Assembly: GCA_026261815.1 (NCBI GenBank)
Contig: JAMPIT010000566.1
Span: 26,251,001 to 26,315,000, forward strand
Direction: 5' to 3'
From: Monarcha castaneiventris obscurior
Lineage: Eukaryota; Chordata; Aves; Passeriformes; Monarchidae
DNA length: 64,000 bases
The first letter of the stretch is position 1. Every line of letters begins with the position of its first letter. Positions 25,060 through 37,100 of the stretch are shown piece by piece. The position numbers and the translations under genes were made by a program. The notes below the pieces were generated by a model. It did not search any database. It was not told the DNA's origin and was given only the letters and a program-made list of their open reading frames with translations.

Positions 25060-25521
25060 TGCTCAGAGCAGGAGGGAGTATCCAGAGAATGGCAACAGAG
25101 CTGGAGAAGGGTCAGAAGCACAAGTCTTACAAGGAGCAGCTGTGGGAGCTGGGGTTGTTTAACCTGGAAAAAGGGAAGCTCAGGTGACACCTTATCACTC
25201 TCTACAATTGTCTTAGAGGAGGCTGTAATGAGTCTCTTCTCTCATGTAACAAGAGATAGGAGAAGGAGAAATGCCCTCAAGTTGTGCCAGAGGAGGTTTA
25301 GATTGGATATTAGGAAAAATTACTTCACAGAAAGGGTGGTCAACACAGGAACAGTCTGCCCAGGGAATTGGTTGAATCGCAATCCCTGGAACTGTTCAAA
25401 AAATGTGGAGATATGGTGCTTAGGGATGTGGCTCAGTGGTGGATATGGCAGTGTTAGGTTAATGGTTGGACTCCATGATCTTAGAAGTCTTTTCCAACAT
25501 TAATGATTTTATGAGTCTATG
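25060..25521 (+). mobile_element. CR1 LINE, 5'-truncated 3' end
   Basis: This is a clear CR1 3' portion. It runs from the end of the reverse-transcriptase frame (words such as CTGTGGGAGCTGGGGTTGTT and GAGGTTTAGATTGGATATTA) through the 3' untranslated part (GTTGGACTCCATGATCTTAG) to a degenerate terminal ATGATTTTATGAGTCTATG. Remnant peptides such as QLWELGLFNLEKGKLR and [18 protein letters not shown] match CR1 ORF2 but are split by frameshifts and stops. The 5' end is truncated, as is usual for CR1, and is approximate. Confidence 0.92.
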
Positions 25522-28500
25522 GTGGATTGGAGACCTTTCAAAGTTGGATCTTTCCAGCCTGGAAGGTCTTATGACAAGATGACGGCTTATATGGTGAAGT
25601 GTATCTCATTTTCACAGCCTTCTAATGGGAGCAATGCACTGAAAAAAATGAAAGAATATTATTAAAATTTTACTAATATCATTGGAGGATAGCTATAGCC
25701 CTTCTCAGCTAATATCTCCACACCAAACTCCTGCAAAGATTAAAAAACCAAAATGCAAACATATGCAAAAGCCAAGTACATAGCACTACAGTTCATAAAA
25801 CACTAGCTTTAAAGTGCCATTAATTTGTGCCTTTTAGATATTTCCTCTGTACCCAAAGTAGACCATGAGAGAGTGCTCTGCAACTGCACTTCCTCTAGAT
25901 CAGTGTCTTTTCTTTCTGATACAGAAATCATCAGTGAAATGAATTAAAAGCAAAGTGGTCACGTTCTGACCACTGTGAGATTCAGCTGTTCTCAGCACAT
26001 CTCAGAACACTGCTGGTGCTGCAACTGCGCATGCAGCCCTGGCCCATCTCTGATGCCAGCCGTCTGCCAAACACAAATATCTGCAACATATTGACATGTT
26101 AAGTCAAATAATAATGCTCAGGGGAGCATTGCAGAGGAAGTGCTTCTCTTTCAGTAATTACAGGTGGAAATGGAAGCACTTTTGCCAATTCTGAGAAGCA
26201 AAGGCAGTGATAAAACCTGCTGTCAGGCTCCAGACAGTATCCGTTGTCTTCTAAAGCCACTATTTGGAAAGAAAAGAGCTGTGCGGTAAAACACCCCCAT
26301 TTACTGAGAAATCACTAATCAAATTTCCAAATCTGGAAAAGAGGAAACAAGTATTATTGACAAAACTGATGCTGTACATTCACCTTTCCCTCTGCTGTGT
26401 TTTAGTCCTTCACCTCTGCAATCAATGCAATGAACATCCCAATTAGTCATTATTTGCTCCCTTTTAACAGAAGAACCTTAGGGTCATCCTCATATGTTTC
26501 CTATAGTTTCACTGAAGAGTTACTTATTTAATATGCTATTGACACATGCCTATATAGATTTGCTGGAATTTCACTTTAAGAGTAATTTTAAAGTGAGTAA
26601 AAACCAAACAATACTTTTTTGACATCTTCAAGATAGTTATTATGTTGCAAATTCCTCATTTGCATTTATCAAATCTCAGTACAAGCTCAAAGATTTATTC
26701 CTAGAATGCACTATGCAGTAAAACTAATCTGTGCTTCTCCACATGAACAGGGAATTGTAACTCCCAGTAGTATTAAAAGCAGTCCATACACAAGTCCCAT
26801 TGAATCCAGACAAGAGGAAACTCACATAAATCATTTTTCCTTGAATTACTAAAATACTTCCAGGGCACCTTAGTTTCACATTAAAACAGCAAAGAACCAC
26901 ATTACTCATTTATTAACTATAACACAGTGTCTTAAAAATAGTTTTAAAATGTCCTTGATACGCTTAAGTCGTCAAAGACCACAATCTGGAGAGAAAACCT
27001 TTTACAGCAATCTGCTATTTGACGTGTAAAAACTGTGCCATAATCACTGAAGTCTGAAGTTTTTTAAGTCCTTCAGTAAAAAATATCTATGGCTATCAAA
27101 CTACTGCTGGCTGTCCAAAACAAGTATCTAAAGAATAATTCATTTCTCTGATGTAAACCCAGGAATTTCCACTCAGACCCTGGATGCTTTCAAAGGCAAA
27201 TCCTAAAAGATTGAAAAATGTGCAGCTAGGAAGACAAGCAACCTTAAAATAAAGAAAATGCTGTTAGGAATTTCCTCTGCAATGAATCAAATACATATAG
27301 CACAGATCCCAATTTCAGGATGTCTTTAAGGAGGCAGCTTGCAAGGAGCAGCTTGATGATTCAAGGTTAAAAGTTCATTATTATTTTTTTAAGTCTGTCA
27401 CAGTGAATAGCTAAATATTCTGATAAGGGGGGATACAAGCATTTGATCTACAGTAGATGATGAGCTGGGTTCATAATTATAAAGCTATTCTCATTTGTAT
27501 ACCCTTGTAAAGTGTGAGAGCCATGTTCCAAGGTTGTCCTTAAAGGCGTCCTTAACATAATGCTGTGAATGACGTTTCTTCTTTTTGGACATTACATTCT
27601 TTGGTGATTAATTTAAACAAAAGTTTTACAAGCTGATCATTATGAAGTTCCGAAAGAGAGCATTATTACACACACAATGAAGTTACCTCTGAACAGAGGA
27701 GAGAAAGAAATCCTGGGCTCTGCCTGTATATTCACATGCAAAGTAACAACTCCCCTTCCCCACTACTATGTTGACATCATGCAGCATCTGCCTTCGACTT
27801 TTTGCATATGTAATGAAAAGACACACCTCAGAAAATAAAAAGACAGTTTTAAAAGCAAAATAACCATTTTGTTACTTACAGCATTTGATAAAATGGTAAT
27901 GAGACATTCTTTCATCTCAGGCTGTAGTCTTGCTACAGGTTTCAGCATTCTCTTCTGCTACAACTGTCATGCCCAGAAAATGCATTATTTAAAGCCCTTC
28001 CTCAGGTATCCAGTACACCTCAGAATACATTATTTAATGTAGGTTCTGTTCCAGGATCTTGCAGAGGCTTCCAAGTCACCGTCGCCCGGCTGCTGGAGTT
28101 ACGATAAACCTCTGCGTGTCTTGAACCATGACTACTGCACGTGCTATTGTAGCACAATTGATTGACACTGCTCCTAATCCCACATCCCCAGGAATAGAAG
28201 GATTTAATTGGTGTGCACTTGCAGCCACATTCTTCCAGCACTGAGGTGTGCTGCTGCACTGCGGCTTTCACAGTCCTGCCAGTTAATGGCTTTTCAATAG
28301 CTTTCAAATGGCAGCAAACTAAGCTTGATGAGTGGGCTCGAATGAAATAGCAGAACAGGGGGATCTTAAATTTTATTTGTGCATGTTGTTCGTGTGCCAA
28401 ATGCAACCAGATTTTTAGCTAGTACTAAACCAGGATTATTTTTAGTTGCCACCAGTTGCTGTGTGAATAGGAAATTGATATAGGGTGCCAAAAATAACCA

Positions 28501-30183
28501 TCTTTTAGCATCACAGATCATTTTTCAGTGTATTATAAGGTAAAAATCAGGATAATGCTCACAGCCATCTTCAGACTCTCATGGTTTATGCATAGATTAA
28601 TTTACATTGAGCTAAAAACATGCTTGTGTGTACATTCCTTGATATGTTCCTGTTCTATCATTTCTTTGTATTACATTGCATCTTTTTCACAGATGGAATA
28701 TTTATGTCAGGAGAAAAAAACTGCAAGCTCTGCATGGTTTATATCATGGTTATGCGCATGTTATCTAATGACATTTAAATCACTGATTGTAAGACAAAAA
28801 GCCTAAGAAAATGCATCACTAAGAACAAGTCCATACAATTATTTATCACACTGTAGAATAACAAGTCAATGTACACTGACGCATTACCCGGTTTCAGATT
28901 AAGGGCACACAAAAGGCAGACCTGCATTGTATTTTAAACACCCAGGCTGCAGCATCCTCTGAGAACAATTCCTGCATTACTTTGCCAGGAGCAGTTACCC
29001 ATGAATTTGGTTACTACTTCTGTGAGAAACCTACAGCTGAACTACAGTAAAATATTTGTATAATGTCAAAAAATAATTTTTAAGAAAATTGTGCTTAGTG
29101 AAGACCTCCATTTGCTTGTCATGCTTACCACAGTCAACACTTCACTCAGTGAGTGCTCTTGCAAAGGAAAACTGATGGCCCAGACATATTTAAATCTTTT
29201 ATTCATCTGAAAGGGTTCTCACCTACTATTTTGTATACATAACACTTTTAACAGCTACAAAGTGTTAAAAGAACTACAAAGGAAAAAGGGTCTAACTAAC
29301 TAGTGAGGATCACTAATTCAGATTCTATTAACTATTCTACAAAGTTCCCACAAGAGCAGAAAGATATATATTCACAGACTTCCAGTGATCCATTAGTAAA
29401 ACCCTTAGGTGAAATCTCTCAACTCCTAACAGCCACATATTTCACAACTGGTTTTAAGTAAAATATGCACAGTGATTCTTTTACAGAACTAATTATTTAG
29501 GTGTTTTGGTTTTTTTCCTGAAAACATGGTTTTCCAGAAGAAAGTGAAAAAATTATGAAGAAATAACCAGGAGGAAATAGGGATAAATTATATAAAACAT
29601 AGTAGGGTAATTACTTTACCATGGAAACCTTTTTTACTGTAAAGCTCAGAAGTCCAAAGTAATTAAATCTATCCAGACTGTCTTTCATACCTGCACAACA
29701 CAAAGCCAGTTTGGGCCATATGGCCTATAAAATAAACATACAAAGTGTTTTAAGAGGCAATGCTAGTCATAGTTCATGAGCAAGTGTCAAGAAATCTGAC
29801 AAAAAGGCCTTTGAGCAATACTTTTCAGTGGAGACATTTGTGACAAGTTCATCTCTGGTGGTACTGTCAGGCAAACAGACTGCTGTGTCTAATAACATCA
29901 CGCTTCACCATCCCACACTGGTTAAAACAAGGAGCATCTCGGTAAACGCGGGTCAATGGGAGAAATGGACAAATGATGTTTTTCAGCAGACAGACATAAA
30001 AGGAAGAAAAAGCATCTGATTTTGGCTCGAACAAAATGTGAAGAAAAAGTATTTGGATCTGTCCCATTGCAGATTGTAATATATTTAATTATGTCTTGAA
30101 TTGCCATAGTAAAAATTTAGGATGGTTGAACTTAGTAACATTTATGTGTCAGGCATCTTCCATCCTGCAAGGAATAAGAGAGA
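25522..30183. other. Non-coding stretch, no gene recognised
   Basis: Unique AT-rich DNA. A perfect 9-bp inverted repeat (TCACTTTAA/TTAAAGTGA) lies at 26571-26596. The minus-strand 128-codon frame at 28020-28406 has no recognisable domain. No LTR, CR1 or other repeat stands out. Confidence 0.5.
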
Positions 30184-30579
30184 GAATTCAATCAGGCTAA
30201 GTGCAAGGTCCTGCACTTGGGTTGGGACAGCCCCCAGTATCAGTACAGTCTGAGGGATGAAGGGACTGGGAGCAGCCCTGCTGAGAAAGACTGGGAGTTG
30301 CTGGTGGATGAAAAGCTGGGCATGAGCCAGCAATGTGTGCTTGCAGCCCAGATAGCCAGCTGTGTCCTGGGCTGCATCAAAAGAAATGTGACGGGTCGAG
30401 AGTGGTGATCCTGCCCCTCTCCTCTGCCCTCATGAGACCACATCCCTGGAAACACTCAAGCCAGGCTGGACAGGGCTCTGAGCATCCTGAGTTGAAGGTG
30501 ACCCTGCTCATTGCAGATGAGGGTTGGTCTAGATGACCTTTAAAGGTCCCTTTCAATCCAAAATGTTCTATGATTCTAC
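30184..30579 (+). mobile_element. CR1 LINE 3' end with internal deletion
   Basis: The left part encodes the well-known CR1 ORF2 stretch PAEKDWELLVDEKLGMSQQC followed by LGCIKRNVTGRE-like residues. The sequence then jumps, at about 30441-30451, from AGACCACATC straight to the distal 3' part (AACACTCAAGCCAGGCTGGA, GGTTGGTCTAGATGACCTTT) and ends TTCTATGATTCTA. The reverse-transcriptase tail and proximal 3' region that should lie between are missing; the copy at 25060-25521 still has the corresponding part. This is a dead copy, younger than the one at 18786-19105. Confidence 0.92.
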
Positions 30580-31451
30580 ATCCTCGACAGAGAGCATTAA
30601 GGTACAGGACAGACTTGAATGCTGCAAGCCATTGATATTTGCATCAGACAAACTGGGAACAGGGCTGCTGTCTATATGGCTAACACAGCTCTGATTTCTG
30701 CTCTCCTAACATGCACTGGTCCATGTCATCAGGGAAGAATGTGGGACTGTGACAAAGGAGGGTTGCAATGCTACACCATAGCTTGGATCTGCACCCTGCA
30801 GCTGCACTGTTGGACTACGTGAGCCCACGGGCAGCACGTACCTGCCTGCAGCAGGGCACTGTGCACTTTCCCATTCTCCAGGAGTCTGTGTGCCAAAAAT
30901 ACGTGGCCAGTTGCTCAAGTATGAATAACAGCCTCCAGATGAATGGAAAAAAGGCACAAACTTTTCAAGAGGTGACACCTGGCAGGTGGCAACCTCAACA
31001 TAGAATTTAACATAGAATTTAGAATGCCATGTTTCTTTTTTTTTGTTTTTAAATTATATAACATATTTAGTTTTACTACATGGGTAATTATCATTAATGG
31101 GTTTTGAAAAAGAAGTGGAAGCATAAATGAAAACAAAACATGGAAAGCACTGCATATTGCTGCCAGCAGGAAGTTCTGACACACTGAAGGGCAGCGTTAA
31201 AGAGAAATAAGAACAATGGATAAGTGCAAGTGCAGAGACAGGATGAACCTCCAGAAGTGGCAGCTAAACTTGAGGCAAAAGGAAGCCACAATAGGAATAC
31301 TAGGAAGCCACAATCTGGTTCACCTGCTGGAAAGACACATTATTTCCACTGCAATCTTTTGCTAGGCTGGAGAGTAGAAGAAGAACAAACAGAGAAGAAC
31401 ACAATGGTGGTGGGCTGTCCACGTCATAGACAAAGATTACAAGTATAAGGA
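30580..31451. other. Non-coding stretch with short tandem duplications
   Basis: No gene. A perfect tandem 12-mer (AACATAGAATTT twice) lies at 30997-31020. The 13-mer AGGAAGCCACAAT occurs at 31280-31292 and 31302-31314. GC content is slightly raised at 30700-30900. Open frames here overlap on both strands and look accidental. Confidence 0.5.
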
Positions 31452-31924
31452 CATCCTAGGTTACAATAGAGATGTATTCTATTACCCCCAGCTGTGGGCC
31501 ATTAGCTGTTATCTCCTGCTATGACCCACCCCTGATAACAGACAATGGCCAGCAAGAAACCACTGCATGACTCATGGACTTATCTCATCCTATTGTGAGA
31601 TGCTCCGCCCAGGAGGGAGGAGCCAAGCATTCCCACCTGGATATAACCTGGCCTTGGAACTGCCTGAGTTAGCCCTGTCTACTGGGTTCCCAGAGGATGA
31701 GAGCTATCACTGGACCTTCAGCTGGAGACCAGACTTTCCATAGGATCACTGCTTCAACTGAACTACTTCATCTGGACTGCTACCACCACCCTAACAGGCT
31801 GTCAGGTTGTATCTGACTTTGTCAGTGCTTTTTCCTTGTATTGTTTCACTTATTTTTATTTTTTTCCTATTAAATTTTAATCCTGACTTGCAATCTCCCA
31901 CTGGTTTGTTTTCAAACCAATACA
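31452..31924 (+). mobile_element. Solo LTR of an endogenous retrovirus, copy 2
   Basis: This is the second copy of the LTR at 6112-6586, in the same orientation, with roughly 20 substitutions and a short gap near its T-rich end. A perfect 5-bp duplication, AAGGA, flanks it at 31447-31451 and 31925-31929. It therefore arose by its own insertion and not by copying of the surrounding DNA. The TATA box (about 31642-31647) and ATTAAA (31869-31874) are intact. The outermost TG has become CA, while the CA at the right end is kept. No internal retroviral sequence is present. Confidence 0.9.
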
Positions 31925-33848
31925 AAGGAAAAAAAGAAAGACTTCGTTTTCTGGAATTACTCCAAAGAGGGACTACGTTGTTGTCTGGTTTTACAAAACA
32001 AATCAAACAACTTGTTTATTTACAAAAAAAAGGGATATTAACCATGTTAGGTATTTTTTCCTGACTGAACTCCAGCAAAAATTAAAAAAAACACACAAAA
32101 ATTAAAATAAACAACACTTACAATCTGACCGTAAAAACTATGGAATTATATCTAGACAAGCTCTAAGGACATTGTAAAACTACTTTCTCTAAAGTAAAGG
32201 TATCATTGGCACATTTTCAATCACAGCTCCAGTGGTTCTATAATGACTATGCCAGTGTTTAAGTGTACAAAAAGCACAAATGCTGTTGGACTGGGAACAA
32301 AGACAGCTGGTATTAAACCTGATGATAAAACACTTAATGTATTTGATTTTGTCCAGCTTAGCAAAAATAGTGATAAAACAGAATCAAGGTCAGAAAACAA
32401 GATATATTTAGCTCTTCTGGAAAAATTCCTTGCCACCTCTCCCCATAGAGAGAAAAAAGCCAATTTCATGCTTTGTACAAATTCAGCATTCAGTGAAATT
32501 ACAGAGTTATTGAAAGAGAACCTTGGAACCGGTCAGCCAGCACTAGGATAGCTCTTTTTCTTAGGATGAACACCCATTTAGGGATCACCATCTCAGAGTA
32601 GATACTGCTTTCGTATCTCAGGTTCCAAGGCTCAGACATTGACTTAGAAGCACCTATGTAATGCTTCCTACAATAACCTAGCAAACAAGAACACTTTAAA
32701 ATAAGGTTTTGTTGCCAAGAACTGACACACTGTATTGTACTCATGTCATGTTAAGTATTTTGTTACTGCTCCAGTGTCTCCCGGTGTCACAAAAAACGGA
32801 ACATTTAATAATTTTATCCTCTTAGTATTTTGTAATTCATATATAACTGGAAGTTTTGATAGAGATATGCAGAACTATCCAAAAACAATCTGAATAATGA
32901 GAAAAACACCATGACTACTGGTTTTAAATACATGACAGATGCTCCCCATTTATGCCATTTTTGTTCAGTGCAGAAAAGCTTGTTATATTCCTTCAGATGT
33001 TACAACTTCATTGCACTACTTATGGGTTTAAGGCGGCAGACAAAAAACGTGGAATGCAGAGTAACATTGACATGGCTCATATGTTGTGACAAGTGATACT
33101 GCTTAGCAATCAAACCTTGGCCATTCTATCCAGCTGCCAACAAGCCACTCTTCACATAACATCTGGCAGTTGTATGCTTTATCAGGAAGCTGGGATGAGC
33201 CATAGCAGATGTAGATACTTAGCAAGAAGGACTCCCTACTAATTTTCTCTACATGAGTCACAGCAGAACAAAACACAGCAGTTTCTCTGAATAAATTTTT
33301 AGATGAACTTGCATGTAAGATGGATGTGATGTTTGCTCCAGAGATAGCAGCAACAAACCAAATCCAATCACTTAATCAATCACTCTGTGGCTGACCTCAA
33401 GAGAACCAGATGACTTTTCGTTTTCTCTTCCCTTCCTCTAACTTTTTCACCCTTTCCTTCTTTCCCATTTCACTGGAAATGCCTTGCTATTTCAGGAAGT
33501 TGGCAATTTTCCTCCCATTCTTCTATCAAGAGATTGAGAAAAGTTAAAAAAACCCTTTTTCTTCATCCCTATATACTGTTGTAACTGAATGTATATGCGT
33601 GGACTAATTATTCTTCAATGTGTTGAAAACAGTAGTTAAAATCACAGGATATTATTACCCAGTACTGATGAAGTTTGCAAAATTACTAGAAGTCATGTCA
33701 CACATTGTTGGAGAACAGGAAATAGGAAAGTCTCATAGCTGTGACTGCCTGGAAAAACATGCTGAGAATATGAAAACTATAAGCGAGATTGAAATGAAGA
33801 CAAGCTTTGAGTTACCCAACCTCAGTTTACTGAACAACTGGAAAACAA
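31925..33848. other. Non-coding stretch with an unassigned open frame
   Basis: Unique sequence. A 102-codon plus-strand frame at 32243-32551 is in a non-repetitive context and has mixed composition, but no domain or family is recognised and no splice or promoter signals support it. A second frame at 33620-33889 lacks any support. Confidence 0.45.
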
Positions 33849-33873
33849 TGGTGTGGCCGGCTGAAAATAATAA

Positions 33874-33901
33874 AGAGGGTCTTGATTAAACAAGACCCTC
33901 T
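33874..33901. repeat. Perfect 11-bp inverted repeat (stem-loop) in LTR-like block
   Basis: AGAGGGTCTTG at 33874-33884 pairs perfectly with CAAGACCCTCT at 33891-33901 across a 6-base loop. Confidence 0.85.
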
Positions 33902-34117
33902 GCTTGCAGAAAGGTCCAAGGGTCAGAGCAGACCCTGCCAGCCTGGCAGAGGGTTCAAAACGTAGTTTTTAGAGTTTAAAATGTAATGCTATATGGTAAT
34001 GCAATGATTCTTATAGGCTGTATGTAAGTGTTATAAGATTTGTGGTTTGTTCTAGATTGGTTAATGGAAATCAGAATATTCAGCACAAAAGATGATTTAT
34101 TGTGCTGCAAACAGGAA

Positions 34118-34194
34118 CTCTTGCTCTTGCTCTTACGCTCTTGCTCTTACACTCTTGCTCTTGCTCTCACACTCTTGCCCTTGCTCTCTTGCTC
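34118..34194. repeat. CTCTTG/CTCTTA hexamer array
   Basis: About twelve imperfect pyrimidine-rich hexamers (CTCTTG, CTCTTA, CTCTCA, CCCTTG) follow one another inside the LTR-like block. Confidence 0.8.
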
Positions 34195-37100
34195 CTTTTC
34201 TTCCTACACCACTTCTGCACCCCTGCATCTCTTCACTGCTTCTCTGACCTGCTTCGAGCTGAGTCTGGCAGCTCCTAGCAGGTCCCCTATGCCCACGCTC
34301 TCATCAATAAATCTCATGCTCTAAGACCAGCACCAGAGATCTCCTGTCTCTATTTGTCCCGAGCGTCCAAAACCCTACACACCAGAACCTTACAACACAT
34401 GAAAGTACTACTTGCTTCCTGCAACCTCCCAAATGACAATTTTTTAGGCTGTAAGTCTGTCTAGCAGATCGTTAACTGAATGAGATGAAGAAACTCTCAC
34501 TTGTTGTGGGAGAGCCTAGAACAGAGGTAATAACAAGGCCAAATAGAAGAAGAAATCCCAATAGTGTCATATATGGTTAGGCTTATGTTTGGCACCGGTA
34601 GTGACTCGATAATTAACTTCTTCATTACAATGTGTGAATATGCTGTTTTAAATTAGATTTCTTACTAGATTTTGATGAAAGACAGCTAGAGAGAGAAGCT
34701 GCAGACATTTTATATGCAAAGCCCCTTATGAGACTGAAAAGAAACTACCAAGACATGTTAAAATGATAAGCAGAAAAACATGACAGCCATCACAATGCCC
34801 AGACACAAGAAAAAAAATGAAAAAAATCCATTAATTTCCATGTAAAAAATTGTTATATGATTGGATAGTTTTTTGGGTTTTTTTAAAGTTTATAATATTT
34901 GGGAAAGAAATAGACAAGAAGATTAATTCAGTTCAACATGAAAAAAGTACTGCTATCCTCTTGATAATTAGTAAATGTGATAACCCATTGTATTGTTTCC
35001 CTATTTTTTTTTTCTTTTCTAATTGGCTTGATCATTTTAAAATGAGGAGATAAATAATGACCATACTACTAGATGCATTAAAAGTCAAGAGTAGACCAGA
35101 GGAATTTGTGCATGCTTTGTGAGGGCAAATGTTACTACAGCAATGTAAATCTTGAAGTACAAGTAGGGAAAACCTGAAAGGACTGCAGAAAGAGTCCTTG
35201 AGATAGATGGTATTCCTAATTTAGGAAAAAATTAACTTGGAGAGCTGCAAAAGCCAAAGAAGTAAGTGACAGGAATCAGACTGTTCTGGGACTGTAGGAC
35301 AGCACAGAGGACAGGGTGGCAATTTTAGAAATTTTAAAAATAATTCTAATAGTTGGTGTCCCAAAGAGGAAAAAATAAAAAGAACTGACGTTGAAGATTT
35401 ATAAAGGGGTGGTGAAGTGAGAGTATTTTAAATTAGTCAACCACAACATTTAAAAAACCTACCAAAACTAAACCACACGTGCCATATGTGAGTTCTATAG
35501 ACCAAGACCGGAATGAATTTAAGTTTAAACTGAAATTACAAGATACTAAGGGGAGTTCTGTGGATACAACATGAATATTGGACAACTGACAGTTATTGTG
35601 TGGATAGTTATGCTGTACTGGTTTCAATAGAGACACTGTAAACAAAATACAACATTATTAAATTATATAAAAGACAATCTGAAAAGCAAAGACTAAACTT
35701 AGTCAAAAAAAGCTACCCAAGGCTTATTTTGTGTTCTGATTTTTCTACTGTCCATTTTATCTCTGTGTAAATACAATACCACTTCTTTTTCCCAGCCTTT
35801 CTGCACTTCATTCTTCATGTAACTCAGCCCACGTTGTTAATGCTCATTTGTCTTACAGAGTTTTCTTATGAAGCACAGAGAAAATGGGAGGGAAGCAGTG
35901 CAAGGTATGGAAAACTACGTCACTCTTATTAAATTGACTGTGCTGCCATATGTGCACAGCGTAGCAACATGTAGATGGGATGGACTGTGTTTCTGCACCT
36001 TCTTCAGTCTCTAATGTATATATTTACTTATTTCTTCTTTTTTTCTTTGTCGGTGTCAATGTGTAAAGAATTCATCATTCTGACCACAAAGACCAAGTGA
36101 GAGTCCAAGTTGATAGGAGCAAAAATCAAATCAAAGGGTACAATGGTAGGAACTTTTGACATGATGTAAGATACCATGATATTGCTTGAAGATGACATGG
36201 ACAAGTCCATAAGCTCACTGAAGAGAGGCATGCAGAATTTATTGCACAAGTGAGAAATGTAGAATTACTGCACTCTGCTTGAACATGATAGAACTACATC
36301 TCATTCTCAAATTAGCAAAGAGTAGATAAGGACCTAACAAGAATTAGGCAGCTGCTATGGAAAGAAAGGAGAAATGAGAAAAATATATGAAGAAGCAAAG
36401 AGGTAGAGTAAGATGAGTGTTAAAGGCACCAATTTATAGGGATGTCCAAGCAACACTAGGAAAGCAGTAAATCTATATAATTTTAATAAAATTATCTGAG
36501 GTCAAAAAAAGGGCAGTCAGTGAGGCAGGTTACAAACAAAGACAGTCAGAAAGATGGTGGAAAAGAACTTCTTCCAGTGAGGAGTGGACAGGTCACAGCT
36601 GAGATGCCAGTGAGAAAGAACAAAAAAAAGGGAGGATTCCCCAAAACCAGACTAAGAATGATGTGAGTCAATAAACACAAGATGCTTGATAATCAGTTCC
36701 TTCAAACAGAAATAACTGAAATATTCAGGGTAGATCTTTGTGTTTTGTACAAACATGAAAAATAAAGGCAAAACTCATAGTCAGCAAACAGCTGGTTCAC
36801 ACATGAACTGGTAAAGAGTAAGGCACCTTTGTACAGTTACTGCACATACCACGAGAGCATCAATAACCAATAACTTCAATAAATTCAGAATGAACTGAAT
36901 TTTGTCAAAATTCAGATAGCTGGAACCCAGTTTTCCTATTTTATAATAATATACTTCTTGTTGTATTTCATTCCCCATGATCTGAAACCCTGTGGAACTT
37001 ATTCTTAAAGTACATTCACTTTTTACTCTAATGGCTGGCTGTTCATAACAAGCAGAAGATTAATTTATTTGCTCTCAAATGAACTTACTCTTTTAATAAA

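Larger units (their letters stand above)
33849..34379 (+). mobile_element. LTR-like block, unrelated to the other two LTRs
   Basis: The block starts near TGGTGTGGCCGGC and ends near TCCCGAGCGTCCAAAACCCT then ACA. It has a perfect 11-bp stem-loop near its left end, TATA-like words about 33990, CTCTTG hexamers in the middle, an AATAAA signal (about 34306-34311) and a CCCGAGCG-type U5-like tail. This order fits an ERV solo LTR on the plus strand. I could not find a convincing target-site duplication, so the exact ends are uncertain. No retroviral coding or primer-binding site follows. Confidence 0.6.

Noticed and set aside
24789..25190. Minus-strand 133-codon frame and overlapping plus frames near 25 kb
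   Set aside because: The right half is CR1 sequence, and the plus-strand frames are remnants of CR1 ORF2; the minus frame is its shadow.
28020..28406. Minus-strand 128-codon Cys-rich frame
   Set aside because: The cysteines show no spacing typical of zinc fingers or secreted proteins, and nothing else supports a gene.
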